From CAYQJV01 sp964417925 (GTDB taxonomy: Bacteria; Hydrothermota; Tepidihabitantia; B3-TA06; CAYQJV01): 64,000 nt of DNA. The number at the start of each line of letters is the position of its first letter. The stretch's first letter is position 1. The translations under genes were made by a program, and so were the position numbers. Positions 8,554-16,534 of the stretch are shown one piece after another. The stretch spans positions 1 to 64,000 of the forward strand of contig CAYQJV010000006.1 in the NCBI GenBank assembly GCA_964417925.1, given 5' to 3'. Below the pieces are notes generated by a model that saw only the letters and a list, made by a program, of their open reading frames with translations, searched no databases and had not been told where the DNA came from.

Positions 8554-10057
8554 AATTTTTTATCACCTTCTTTAACTCTTCTTTCAATTCTTCCTTGGTA
8601 ATCTCTGTTTTTCTAAATATGGCCTTTATATTGTGACCTAACTTTTCTTTCTCCTCTGGGGTTAGTTCCTTAGCTGTAAAGATTACAACAGGCCTATCCT
8701 CTTCTCCCTCCATCAACTTCATAACATCAAATCCACTTATATCAGGCATCAAAAGATCCAGAATTATAAGGTCGGGTTTATCCTGCCTTATTTTTTTTAT
8801 TCCCTCTACTCCAGAAAAAGCCTTCTCCACATGAATACCTTCTATTTTCAGTACCTCTTCAAGGAAAATAGCGTCAGAGGGATTGTCATCAATTACAAGT
8901 ACCTTTATCCTATCTTTCTTTTTGGTAAACACTTTCTTTATTCTATCCAAAAGTTCTGCTCTTGAAAAAGGTTTAACAAGATAGTCCACTGCACCAAGGT
9001 TTATACCAAAACTTTTATTTTCAACAATGGAACATACAATTACAGGAATATCTCTGGTTTCTTTGTTTTCCTTAAGCCGGTATAATACCTGCCATCCGTC
9101 CATATCAGGCATTAAAATATCTAAGGTTATTAAAGCAGGCTTTTTGTATATAGCTTTTTCAATTGCCTCTCTTCCATTTTTAGCAATGATCACCTTATAA
9201 CCTGCTTCCTCTAACCATACTCTCATCAATTTCTGAGCCAGGGGATTGTCCTCCACCACAAGAATGGTCTCTCCTTTAATTTCCTCACGAGACAAGCTCT
9301 CCAATTCTTCTATTTCTTTACCGTATTTTACCATCGGAAGCCTCACTGTAAATTTTGTTCCTTTCCCTTCTTTACTCTCAACCTCTATATCTCCTCCCAG
9401 AAAATCAACGATTCTTTTAACAAGTGCAAGTCCAAGCCCAGTTCCTTCATATTTTCTGGTAGAGGAAGAATCTAATTGGTGAAACTCTCTAAATATCTCT
9501 GGAATGTCTTTTTCAGGAATTCCTATACCAGTATCTGCAACCTCTATTTTTATCTTGCCGTTTTCCTCTTCCACAGAAAACCTCACCTCCCCCTTTTCTG
9601 TAAATTTAACCGCATTACTCAAAAGATTATCTACAATCTGAATAAACTTCTTCCTATCGGTGATTACCAATGGTATCTCTTCATCAATCTCCACTTTAAA
9701 ATCAATTCCTTTATTCTCTGCCTTTTTACGATAAAGTTCAATCACCTCAGACAATATACTCCTTACCTCAACAGGCTCTGCTTCAAGTTCAACCATTCCT
9801 GCTTCAAATTTTGATAAATCAAGAATATCATTTATAAGTCTCAATAAATGATTACCTGAGTTGTATATGATCTCAAGAAAATGTTTCTGTTTCTCAGTTA
9901 ATTCTCCAGCAAGCCCATCAAGCAACAGCTCAGAAAACCCTATGATTGAATTCAATGGAGTCCTCAACTCATGACTCATGTTGGCAAGGAATCGTGATTT
10001 TAACTTTGAAAGCTCTATTATTTCTTCAGCTTTTTTTAAGTCCTGTTCATTCTCCAT
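8528..10057 (-). CDS. Hybrid histidine kinase with two receiver domains
   Basis: The 509-residue cytosolic protein starts almost directly with the HisKA helix: His29 in ANMSHELRTPLNSIIG. The ATPase domain (N box LLSNAVKFTEKG, G1 DTGIGIP, G2 GTGLGLALVKR) runs to about residue 245. Receiver 1 (about 263-378) has VVEDNP and LDILMPDMDG. Receiver 2 (about 385-500) has VIDDNP and LDLLMPDISG. With no sensor region beyond a 20-residue lead, it probably senses through a partner. It is the first gene of the operon that ends in fusA, and it should be leaderless: ATG follows the -10 box by 5 bases and there is no ribosome site. Confidence 0.92.
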   Translation of the reverse strand: MENEQDLKKAEEIIELSKLKSRFLANMSHELRTPLNSIIGFSELLLDGLAGELTEKQKHFLEIIYNSGNHLLRLINDILDLSKFEAGMVELEAEPVEVRSILSEVIELYRKKAENKGIDFKVEIDEEIPLVITDRKKFIQIVDNLLSNAVKFTEKGEVRFSVEEENGKIKIEVADTGIGIPEKDIPEIFREFHQLDSSSTRKYEGTGLGLALVKRIVDFLGGDIEVESKEGKGTKFTVRLPMVKYGKEIEELESLSREEIKGETILVVEDNPLAQKLMRVWLEEAGYKVIIAKNGREAIEKAIYKKPALITLDILMPDMDGWQVLYRLKENKETRDIPVIVCSIVENKSFGINLGAVDYLVKPFSRAELLDRIKKVFTKKKDRIKVLVIDDNPSDAIFLEEVLKIEGIHVEKAFSGVEGIKKIRQDKPDLIILDLLMPDISGFDVMKLMEGEEDRPVVIFTAKELTPEEKEKLGHNIKAIFRKTEITKEELKEELKKVIKNYVKKDSGS

Positions 10058-10062
10058 GTTAA

Positions 10063-10090
10063 ATTTTAACTCTATATCTCAAAATGTCAA
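10063..10090 (-). promoter_or_regulatory. Leaderless promoter of the hybrid kinase-fusA operon
   Basis: Read on the minus strand: TTGACA (10085-10090), 16-base spacer, TAAAAT (10063-10068), then 5 bases to ATG at 10057. Apparently it drives five genes down to fusA. Confidence 0.75.
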
Positions 10091-10131
10091 ATTTTTATAA
10101 AAACTGATAAATTTTAATCTGGTAACTTATG

Positions 10132-10614
10132 TTATGAAACTGCTTTTCTTAAAAAAGCCAAAGCATAAATTACTAAAATTATAAACAAGGTATTTTTTTC
10201 CATCATTGCGTTGGTAAGGTTAAACCTGGTTCTAACTATAGGAGCTTTTTTCAATCCCCGACTTTCTTCAAAAGCAAATAGGGAATAAATTAAAATGAAT
10301 ATTGATACAAATATCCAGAAAACCAAGAAAGGTGGATTATACAGAAAGAGCGTACCCAAGACAAGCAAGAAATTCCCCAAATACAAAGGATGATCTAACA
10401 ACTTATATACTCCTCCTTTGTATCTTATCTTTGTAATCATTTCTCTATCTCTATAGTGAGGTCCTATATATCCTGCAGAAAAAAATCTCAAAACGCTCCC
10501 TGCAATATGAAGAATAATTGCAGGGAAAAAATCTATTCTTTGAGAAGATATCCAAATCACTCCAAACCCTAATACCCCAAGTATGTCTCTTATCTTATAA
10601 ATCTCTCGTATCAA
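10132..10614 (-). CDS. Membrane methyltransferase-like protein (ICMT/PEMT family)
   Basis: The 160-residue integral membrane protein has about four hydrophobic segments. It has the family hallmark of isoprenylcysteine carboxyl methyltransferase-like and phospholipid methyltransferase-like proteins: a YKLLDHPLYLGNFLLVLG stretch in place of the typical R-H-P-x-Y-x-G-N motif, followed by a C-terminal FEE acidic pair. Members bind S-adenosylmethionine and methylate lipids or lipid-linked groups; the substrate here is unknown. It is the last gene of the DUF2089-led envelope operon, and its start overlaps the previous gene by 4 bases. Confidence 0.7.
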   Translation of the reverse strand: MIREIYKIRDILGVLGFGVIWISSQRIDFFPAIILHIAGSVLRFFSAGYIGPHYRDREMITKIRYKGGVYKLLDHPLYLGNFLLVLGTLFLYNPPFLVFWIFVSIFILIYSLFAFEESRGLKKAPIVRTRFNLTNAMMEKNTLFIILVIYALAFLRKAVS

Positions 10615-10937
10615 TAGATGTATATCTCTATTTTCTTTCCATCCTCCTCAATATCCATTATTTTCTGAGGTTTTAATCTTTCTATCATTTCAATCAACTC
10701 CTTTTTAGTCATTCCTGTTTTTTCACGAAGGATATGTTCAGGAACAAATTTCAAACCAAACTTTGCAAGAATTATAGGAACATTTACATCCACTCTCTTT
10801 CCTTGGGCTTTAATATGAATTGCAAGGTTTCTTGGTTTTTCTTCTGCAGTCTCAAGCACATTCAAAAGTTTTTCTGCTTCTTCTGCAGTTATCTTTTTTT
10901 CCGATACCATTTTGAGTATCCTTAATCTGGGATCCAT
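10611..10937 (-). CDS. Small protein with N-terminal SHOCT-like module
   Basis: The 108-residue protein begins RLRILKMVSEKKITAEEAEK, a short helical module resembling the SHOCT-like domain of YvlB/LiaX-type proteins. The same module occurs in three other proteins of this operon. The remainder (about residues 38-108) alternates beta and helical stretches, with no motif I recognise. There is no signal peptide or membrane helix, so it is cytosolic. It touches the upstream gene by one base and overlaps the methyltransferase-like gene by 4. A role in membrane-stress sensing is inferred only from the neighbours. Confidence 0.6.
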   Translation of the reverse strand: MDPRLRILKMVSEKKITAEEAEKLLNVLETAEEKPRNLAIHIKAQGKRVDVNVPIILAKFGLKFVPEHILREKTGMTKKELIEMIERLKPQKIMDIEEDGKKIEIYIY

Positions 10938-11179
10938 TAACCCTCCTTTATTTTTTCAACTGCTTCATCAACCGAGATTTTTCCTTTCTCAACATCATTT
11001 AAAATTTTATCAACCTTAGGCTTTTTCTTTTTTATCTTTCTCACAATTATCCACGTTCCTAAAAGAATAATAAGCACAGGCCAATCTCTTGAAAAGTTGA
11101 TAAAACCTATTCCAAGATTTGAAAACCATATCCATAATCCTATAAAAAGAAGTATTATCCCAAATATCAATCTCTTCAT
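10937..11179 (-). CDS. Two-helix membrane protein, DUF5668/LiaI-like, with SHOCT-like tail
   Basis: The 80-residue protein has two transmembrane helices, about residues 4-21 and 33-46, joined by a short SRDWP turn. This is the hallmark of the LiaF/LiaI-type transmembrane unit (DUF5668). The cytosolic tail (ILNDVEKGKISVDEAVEKIK) repeats the SHOCT-like module seen in neighbours. The start overlaps the stop of the 58-residue protein upstream as ATGA. In Firmicutes such proteins sit in envelope-stress operons; here that function is inferred. Confidence 0.7.
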   Translation of the reverse strand: MKRLIFGIILLFIGLWIWFSNLGIGFINFSRDWPVLIILLGTWIIVRKIKKKKPKVDKILNDVEKGKISVDEAVEKIKEG

Positions 11180-11352
11180 TTTTTTCTCCTTTTTTTAACC
11201 CATGCTATCCCTTCAAGCAATGTTGCAAGTCCTATGATAACTATTATTACGGGCCAGTCCCTTGACCACTTGAAACTTGCTATACCGTAGTTTGCAAGCC
11301 ATATCCATATACCCACACCTATTATAATGATTCCCCAGAAAATACTCATCAT
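11176..11352 (-). CDS. 58-residue two-helix membrane protein (DUF5668-like)
   Basis: This short gene fills what would otherwise be a gap between the DUF4097 gene and the 80-residue membrane protein. Translation starts MMSIFWGIIIIGVGIW and contains the same SRDWP turn between two hydrophobic helices as the next gene, then ends WVKKRRKK. It looks like a paralogue of the next gene without the SHOCT-like tail. The start overlaps the upstream stop (ATGATGA) and has an AAGGAGG ribosome site 5 bases ahead; its stop overlaps the next ATG. Similarity to its neighbour plus coupling on both sides makes it a convincing gene. Confidence 0.85.
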   Translation of the reverse strand: MMSIFWGIIIIGVGIWIWLANYGIASFKWSRDWPVIIVIIGLATLLEGIAWVKKRRKK

Positions 11353-12179
11353 TCTTGCCTCCTTTTTATTATTATATTACCCTTTTTTGCAAAAACCTTT
11401 AAACTTCTCTTACCTTCTCCTATTATAATTTTTTCATTTTTCATCTCAAACTCCGTCTCTATATCTCCTTCCTCTACCAGAGGTTCTATGATACAGGAGG
11501 CATCTGGAGAAACACTTAAAACCACATCCCCTGCATCTGCCTTTATACTTCCTTCCAGTTGGATAGCCTGGATTTCTGCATCTCCTGCCCTTAAGCGAAG
11601 CGTTATCTTGCCCTCAAACTCCTTCATTCTTGCATCTCCTGCCATTAATTCTGCCCCCACCTCTCCCTTTACCCTTTCCACATTTAAATCCCCAGCCATA
11701 TTTTTAACCCTTATATTTCCTTCAAAATTCTCTATCTCCACCTCTCCTGAGAAATTTTCTACCTCGATTCTTAAATTTTTAGGACTTTTTATAAAGGTAT
11801 CACCGGTCATCTGTTTTATAATCAGTTTCTTATCCTCTCTTCTTGCTGAAAAGACCCCGGTTCCTTTTACTACCAGTTCTTCTTCTTCCCATCCTTTTAT
11901 ACTAACGTCTCCAGAAAAATTCTTAATCTTCAAGAGTTCTACATCCTTTTCTCTTTTCTCAAACTCTCCTTCAAAATGAAATCCCATCCTTATACTATCT
12001 TCCAATATCTCAGGTATTCTTTTGAGTTCTCTGGATACAATTTTTGTTATGAATGTTCCAAGATTACCAAGTTCTGCTTCCACATTTCTACCTTTTAAAG
12101 CCTCCAACAGTCTTGCTGCCTCCTCTGCTGTTATCTTTCCTTCTTCAACCATCTTTAAAATTCTTAATCTTTCCTCCAT
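11349..12179 (-). CDS. DUF4097 beta-helix-like protein with SHOCT-like N-terminus
   Basis: The 276-residue protein starts with the SHOCT-like module (EERLRILKMVEEGKITAEEA). From about residue 80 it becomes a ladder of short repeats rich in GDV, GEVEI and AGDA (for example VKNMAGDLNVERVKGEV), typical of the DUF4097/YvlB adhesin-like solenoid. There is no signal peptide, so it is probably cytosolic or peripheral on the membrane like LiaX/YvlB homologues, which take part in envelope-stress control in Firmicutes. It lies 23 bases after the DUF2089 regulator gene, with an AGGAGGT ribosome site. Confidence 0.75.
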   Translation of the reverse strand: MEERLRILKMVEEGKITAEEAARLLEALKGRNVEAELGNLGTFITKIVSRELKRIPEILEDSIRMGFHFEGEFEKREKDVELLKIKNFSGDVSIKGWEEEELVVKGTGVFSARREDKKLIIKQMTGDTFIKSPKNLRIEVENFSGEVEIENFEGNIRVKNMAGDLNVERVKGEVGAELMAGDARMKEFEGKITLRLRAGDAEIQAIQLEGSIKADAGDVVLSVSPDASCIIEPLVEEGDIETEFEMKNEKIIIGEGKRSLKVFAKKGNIIIKRRQE

Positions 12180-12202
12180 AATTTACCTCCTTTTTGAACC
12201 AA

Positions 12203-12565
12203 TCATTTCTTCTCTTCTATAAGCTTTATTGCCTCTTCGGCTGTTATCTCTCCCCTTTCCAACATATCCAAAATCTCAGATACCCGGGAAGAAGAAAGCT
12301 CTCTTATTCCAAGCTTTGCAAGTATATCCTCAAGCCTATTCCTTACCGTTGGATAAGAAATCCCAAGTTCCCTCCCAACCTCTGTCAAACTTCCCCTGAA
12401 CTTCAAAAAAAGCAAAATAAACTTTTCCTCCCTAGCAGACAACTTCAAAAAAGGAGAGATTCCAAACTCTCCTCTAACCGAAGTACCACATTCCTTACAC
12501 TTCAACTCTGTAACCACCATCTTCTTCCCACACACAGGACATCTGCCTACTATTCTCTTTTCCAT
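12203..12565 (-). CDS. DUF2089 zinc-ribbon/HTH regulator with SHOCT-like tail
   Basis: The 120-residue protein has a zinc ribbon with two CxxC pairs (CPVCGKK and CKECG) in residues 9-28. A helix-turn-helix follows (GRELGISYPTVRNRLEDIL) in the arrangement of the DUF2089 family. The C-terminal DMLERGEITAEEAIKLIEEK is the SHOCT-like module found in three more proteins of the operon. It is probably the transcriptional regulator of its own operon. It is first in the operon and leaderless: ATG lies 6 bases after a TAAAAT box and no ribosome site is present. Confidence 0.8.
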   Translation of the reverse strand: MEKRIVGRCPVCGKKMVVTELKCKECGTSVRGEFGISPFLKLSAREEKFILLFLKFRGSLTEVGRELGISYPTVRNRLEDILAKLGIRELSSSRVSEILDMLERGEITAEEAIKLIEEKK

Positions 12566-12571
12566 ATAAAA

Positions 12572-12599
12572 ATTTTAATTAAATTTTAAAATTTGTCAA
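12572..12599 (-). promoter_or_regulatory. Leaderless promoter of the DUF2089 operon
   Basis: Read on the minus strand: TTGACA (12594-12599), 16-base spacer, TAAAAT (12572-12577), 6 bases, then ATG at 12565. The flanking sequence is an extreme A/T run. Confidence 0.75.
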
Positions 12600-12631
12600 G
12601 TTTTTTTAAATTTTTTTAAAAAAATTTAAAA

Positions 12632-12646
12632 TAAACTTTAAGTTTA
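12632..12646. repeat. 15-base palindrome, possible operator
   Basis: TAAACTT-T-AAGTTTA is a near-perfect inverted repeat 33 bases upstream of the DUF2089 -35 box. Related half-sites (ATAAAGTTTAG just after it, CTTAAAGTTTAA near 12745) lie in the same 258-base divergent region. That region otherwise holds only the two promoters and A/T-rich sequence. Operator function is inference. Confidence 0.35.
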
Positions 12647-12789
12647 TAAAGTTTAGATTGTGTTTAAAAAACATATACGAGTAGAAAATGTTTATGATCG
12701 CTGATAACACACTTGCATTTAAGTAACAGCATAAAGTTATTAATCTTAAAGTTTAATTTTGTAAAACGTTTTTTAAGAAAAGTGTTACA

Positions 12790-12817
12790 TTGACTTTCTT
12801 TTCTAACAAGATAAAAT
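12790..12817 (+). promoter_or_regulatory. Leaderless promoter of holA-leuS
   Basis: TTGACT (12790-12795), 16-base spacer, TAAAAT (12812-12817), 6 bases, then ATG at 12824. Confidence 0.75.
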
Positions 12818-12823
12818 AAAACA

Positions 12824-13786
12824 ATGAAGGTAATTTTTATTTATGGAGAAAATGTTTTAGCAGTGGAAAAGGATACTGAAAATACAATAAAAAGATTTAT
12901 TAAACCAGAATTTAAAGAGTTTGATTTAAAAGTTTTTAGAGGAAAAGAAACAGACATTTCTGATGTAATAAACCATCTTTCCCTCTTTCCCTTAGGAAAG
13001 AGCAGAATAGCCGTTATAACGCATGCTGAAGAACTCAAAGAATCGGATATCCAAAGCATAGTGGAATTTATACCCAAAATAAAAAGAGGAGTTCTTATAC
13101 TTTCTACCTTTAAATCTTTAAAAGACATGAAGAAAGGACTACAAAATCTTGCATCACTACCTCAAATAGAAAAAAAAGAACACATAAAACCAAAGGAAAG
13201 AACCACAATCGAATGGATAAAGGAAGAGTTGAGAAATAGAGGATATTCAATTTCAGAAGATGCATTATTTATGCTTCTTGATATGAGTGATGAGGACCCT
13301 GCTGTGATATACAGTTTTATTAACAAAGTGGAACTCTACCTTGAGAAAGGAGGTTTGATAAATACTGAAATCATTGATCTAATGCTTGGAGAATCTGTAC
13401 AGAAAAGTAATTTTGAGTTTTCCGATGCATTCCTTGAAAGAAACAAAAAAAGATGTCTTGCATTGTTAAACAACATAAAAATGTATGGAAAAAAGGAAGG
13501 AATTGTGCAACTACTTGGATTGCTGGGAAAAGAAATAGGAAAGATAATACAGTTTAAATCATTTCTATCCATGGGTATTCCTTTAAAGGAAATCCCCTAC
13601 CGAATGCATTTTAAGGGAAGCCATGATGAGTTTATCTTAAAAAAACTTTCACAAAGAGAGGAAAAATGGAAAAGAAGTGAACTATTTACAATGATTGATA
13701 GATTAGCTGAAATAGATTTTGAGATAAAAACTACATCTGTAGATGGTTATATTCTTCTTGAAAAACTTGTTGGAGAAATGCTTTAG
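12824..13786 (+). CDS. holA: DNA polymerase III subunit delta
   Basis: The 320-residue protein matches HolA in size and layout. Its N-terminus is a clamp-loader AAA-like fold lacking a P-loop (MKVIFIYGENVLAVEK, then RIAVITHAEELKESD). A central lid region follows (IEWIKEELRNRGYSISEDAL), then a helical C-terminal collar domain. Delta is the subunit that opens the beta clamp during loading. Identity rests on fold-level similarity rather than a sharp motif. It is leaderless at its promoter and is followed by leuS, whose ribosome site overlaps the holA stop codon. Confidence 0.85.
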   Translation: MKVIFIYGENVLAVEKDTENTIKRFIKPEFKEFDLKVFRGKETDISDVINHLSLFPLGKSRIAVITHAEELKESDIQSIVEFIPKIKRGVLILSTFKSLKDMKKGLQNLASLPQIEKKEHIKPKERTTIEWIKEELRNRGYSISEDALFMLLDMSDEDPAVIYSFINKVELYLEKGGLINTEIIDLMLGESVQKSNFEFSDAFLERNKKRCLALLNNIKMYGKKEGIVQLLGLLGKEIGKIIQFKSFLSMGIPLKEIPYRMHFKGSHDEFILKKLSQREEKWKRSELFTMIDRLAEIDFEIKTTSVDGYILLEKLVGEML

Positions 13787-13795
13787 GAGGTGCAA

Positions 13796-16339
13796 ATGGA
13801 GTATAATTTTACTGAAATAGAAAAAAAATGGCAGAAGTTTTGGGAAGAAAAAAAGATTTTCAAAACTCCTGAAAGCCCAAAAAAGAAATTCTATGTGCTG
13901 GAAATGTATCCTTATCCTTCTGGTGAGCCTCATATGGGGCATCTCAGAAACTATGTGGTGGGGGATGTGGTGGCGAGAATAAAAAAGATGGAAGGATATG
14001 ATATACTGCATCCAATGGGATGGGATGCATTTGGCCTTCCTGCAGAGAACGCAGCAATAAAAAGAAAAATAAAACCTCAGGATTGGACAAAAAACAACAT
14101 TGAAGCTTACAAAAAAACATTTAAAATACTTGGAATAAGTTATGATTGGGAAAGGGAAATAGCAACGTGTTCTCCTGAATATTACAAATGGACTCAATGG
14201 ATCTTCCTGCTTCTTTATAAAAAAGGACTTGCATATAGAAAAAAAGAGTATGTAAACTGGTGTCCATCATGTAACACGGTTCTTGCAAATGAACAGGTAA
14301 TTGATGGAAGGTGTGAAAGGTGTAAAACTTTTGTAACAAAAAAAGCTTTAAAACAATGGTTTTTCAAAATAACGGAATATGCAGAAAGATTGCTTAGAGA
14401 TCTTGAAAAGTTAAAAGGTAAATGGCCTGAAAGAATAATAAAACTGCAGGAAAACTGGATAGGAAAATCAGAAGGAACAGAAATAGTGTTTTTATTTGAA
14501 GATAATAAAACAAAACTTCCGGTATTTACAACAAGAGCAGATACTTTGTTTGGTGTTACATTCATCACCATTGCTCCAGAACATCCATTAACCCAGCAAA
14601 TAATAAAGGATTCTCCCAACAGAAAAGAGATTGAAAAATATATAGAAGAGGCCATTAAAAAACCGGATATTGAAAGAACCGCAGAAGAAAAAGAAAAAAC
14701 AGGAGTCTTCACAGGAAAATATGTATACCATCCTTTTACAAGAGAAAAGATCCCTGTATGGATAGGAGATTATGTGCTTGCAAGCTATGGAACGGGTATA
14801 GTAATGGGGGTCCCTGCCCATGATCAAAGGGATTTTTTGTTTGCAAAAAAGTATAACCTTCCCATTAAAGTTGTCATAAAACCAGTGGATGGAAAACTTC
14901 CAGAAGAGTTAGAACATGCATTTGAAGAGTACGGTATAATGGTAAATTCAGGAGAGTTCTCTGGATTTTCTTCACAAGATGGAATAAAAAGAATTCAAGA
15001 AAGGTTAAAAGAAAAAGGTCTTGGTGGGCCCTCAGTAAGTTACAGAATAAAGGACTGGCTCATATCAAGACAAAGATATTGGGGAGCACCAATCCCTGTT
15101 ATCCATTGTTCATCTTGTGGAGTAGTTCCTGTACCTGAGGAAGAACTACCTGTATTGCTTCCAGAAAACATAAAGGATTTTCTTCCAAAAGGGAGATCTC
15201 CCTTAGAAGATGTACCTGAATTCATACGTACAAAATGCCCAAGATGTGGAAAGAATGCTAAAAGAGATCCTGATACTATGGATACCTTTGTTGATTCTTC
15301 CTGGTACTATCTAAGATTTACGGATCCCAAAAATAATAGAGAGCCGTTTTCTATTGAAAACGCAAAGAAATGGATGCCCGTTGATCAGTACATAGGAGGA
15401 GCAGAACATGCTACAAAACACTTGATCTATGCAAGATTTATAACCAAAGTATTATACGATGAAGGGCTTGTTCCTACCGATGAACCCTTCATGTATCTAT
15501 TTAATCAGGGACTTGTACACAAAAGATTCTATTGGTGCCCAAAATGTCTTGAGATCACAGAAGATGTAGAAGATAAAAAGCATAAAAAATGTGGAACGCA
15601 AGTTGAAGAAAAACTTGAAATGATGTCCTCATCCAGAGGAAATGTAGTACCCGTAGCTCCATTTGTAAAGAAAAATGGAGCAGATGTTGCAAGAGTAACC
15701 ATTCTTTTTGCAGGACCTGCAGAAAAGGATATGGAGTGGACCGATGCAGGAGTTGAAGGAGCAAGAAGATTCTTACAGAAGATATGGAGACTTTACGATG
15801 AAAACATCAAGAAAATAAAAAACATTGAGAAAATTGAATTTGAAGAACTAACTGAAAAAGAAAAGGAATTATACAGACATCTTCACAAAACTTTAAAGGC
15901 GGTGATTGAAGATTCGGATGAATTTCATTTTAACACTGCCCTTGCAAGAATGATGGAACTTCTTTCGCAAATGCAAGGATTTGAAAATAAAAATTCAGAT
16001 GTATTCTCCTATGTGGCAAAAAACTATCTTGTAATGCTTGCTCCCTTTGCTCCCCATCTTGCAGAAGAGTTGTGGCAAAGGATAGGAGAAAAGGAAAGTA
16101 TATTTACAAGAAGCTTTCCCGAAATAGATAAAAAAGCATTAATTGAAGAAAAAGTAACAATAGTAATTCAGGTAAACGGAAAAGTACGTTCAAAAATGCA
16201 AGTTAAAAAGGACGCACCAGAAGAGGAAATCTTTAAAAAAGCATTAAATGACGAAAATGTAAAAAAATTTGTAAAGGGTAGAGAAATAATTAAAAAAATA
16301 TATGTTGACAACAAACTCCTTAACATAGTGGTGAAATAA
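13796..16339 (+). CDS. leuS: Leucyl-tRNA synthetase
   Basis: This 847-residue class I synthetase charges tRNA-Leu. I start it at ATG 13796, five bases after AGGAGG, rather than at an upstream GTG that touches the ribosome site. The HIGH motif is PHMGH in the typical PYPSGEPHMGHLRNY context. The CP1 editing domain (TRADTLFGVTFITI, then YGTGIVMGVPAHDQRD) and a zinc-binding insertion (CPKC) are present. The KMSKS position reads MMSSS-RGN: neither signature lysine is kept, although the rest of the loop aligns (VVPVAPFVKKNGADVARV). The C-terminus is standard (VQVNGKVR-type: VIQVNGKVRSKM). Confidence 0.97.
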   Translation: MEYNFTEIEKKWQKFWEEKKIFKTPESPKKKFYVLEMYPYPSGEPHMGHLRNYVVGDVVARIKKMEGYDILHPMGWDAFGLPAENAAIKRKIKPQDWTKNNIEAYKKTFKILGISYDWEREIATCSPEYYKWTQWIFLLLYKKGLAYRKKEYVNWCPSCNTVLANEQVIDGRCERCKTFVTKKALKQWFFKITEYAERLLRDLEKLKGKWPERIIKLQENWIGKSEGTEIVFLFEDNKTKLPVFTTRADTLFGVTFITIAPEHPLTQQIIKDSPNRKEIEKYIEEAIKKPDIERTAEEKEKTGVFTGKYVYHPFTREKIPVWIGDYVLASYGTGIVMGVPAHDQRDFLFAKKYNLPIKVVIKPVDGKLPEELEHAFEEYGIMVNSGEFSGFSSQDGIKRIQERLKEKGLGGPSVSYRIKDWLISRQRYWGAPIPVIHCSSCGVVPVPEEELPVLLPENIKDFLPKGRSPLEDVPEFIRTKCPRCGKNAKRDPDTMDTFVDSSWYYLRFTDPKNNREPFSIENAKKWMPVDQYIGGAEHATKHLIYARFITKVLYDEGLVPTDEPFMYLFNQGLVHKRFYWCPKCLEITEDVEDKKHKKCGTQVEEKLEMMSSSRGNVVPVAPFVKKNGADVARVTILFAGPAEKDMEWTDAGVEGARRFLQKIWRLYDENIKKIKNIEKIEFEELTEKEKELYRHLHKTLKAVIEDSDEFHFNTALARMMELLSQMQGFENKNSDVFSYVAKNYLVMLAPFAPHLAEELWQRIGEKESIFTRSFPEIDKKALIEEKVTIVIQVNGKVRSKMQVKKDAPEEEIFKKALNDENVKKFVKGREIIKKIYVDNKLLNIVVK

Positions 16340-16342
16340 TGT

Positions 16343-16365
16343 AATTTTCCAAATAATGGAAAATT
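16343..16365 (+). terminator. Hairpin downstream of leuS
   Basis: AATTTTCC and GGAAAATT form a perfect 8-base stem around a 7-base AAATAAT loop, 3 bases after the leuS stop codon. No U-run follows, so it is a weak or Rho-assisted terminator or a stabilising stem. The rest of the 195-base gap to 16535 has no consensus promoter that I can see. Confidence 0.4.
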
Positions 16366-16534
16366 CAGGAAAAATCTCTACGAGAGTAGGTTGTTCTTGA
16401 AATATAAGTATCGTATTTAGGTTGTGTTAGAATCAATGCATGGCATGTTTTTGCTATAGAAGGTGATGCATCTCCTGTTTCCAGGGAAACTAAATAAAAT
16501 AAATTGGCTTAAAAATGTGAACAAGGAGGTAAGT

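Noticed and set aside
13703..14197. Minus-strand ORFs opposite leuS, and similar shadows opposite other long genes
   Set aside because: They are rich in Phe/Leu/Ser/His, lack ribosome sites and lie wholly within well-supported genes.
16463..16534. N-terminal extension of the FG-GAP protein
   Set aside because: It has no ribosome site, and the signal peptide begins at 16535 after AAGGAGGT.
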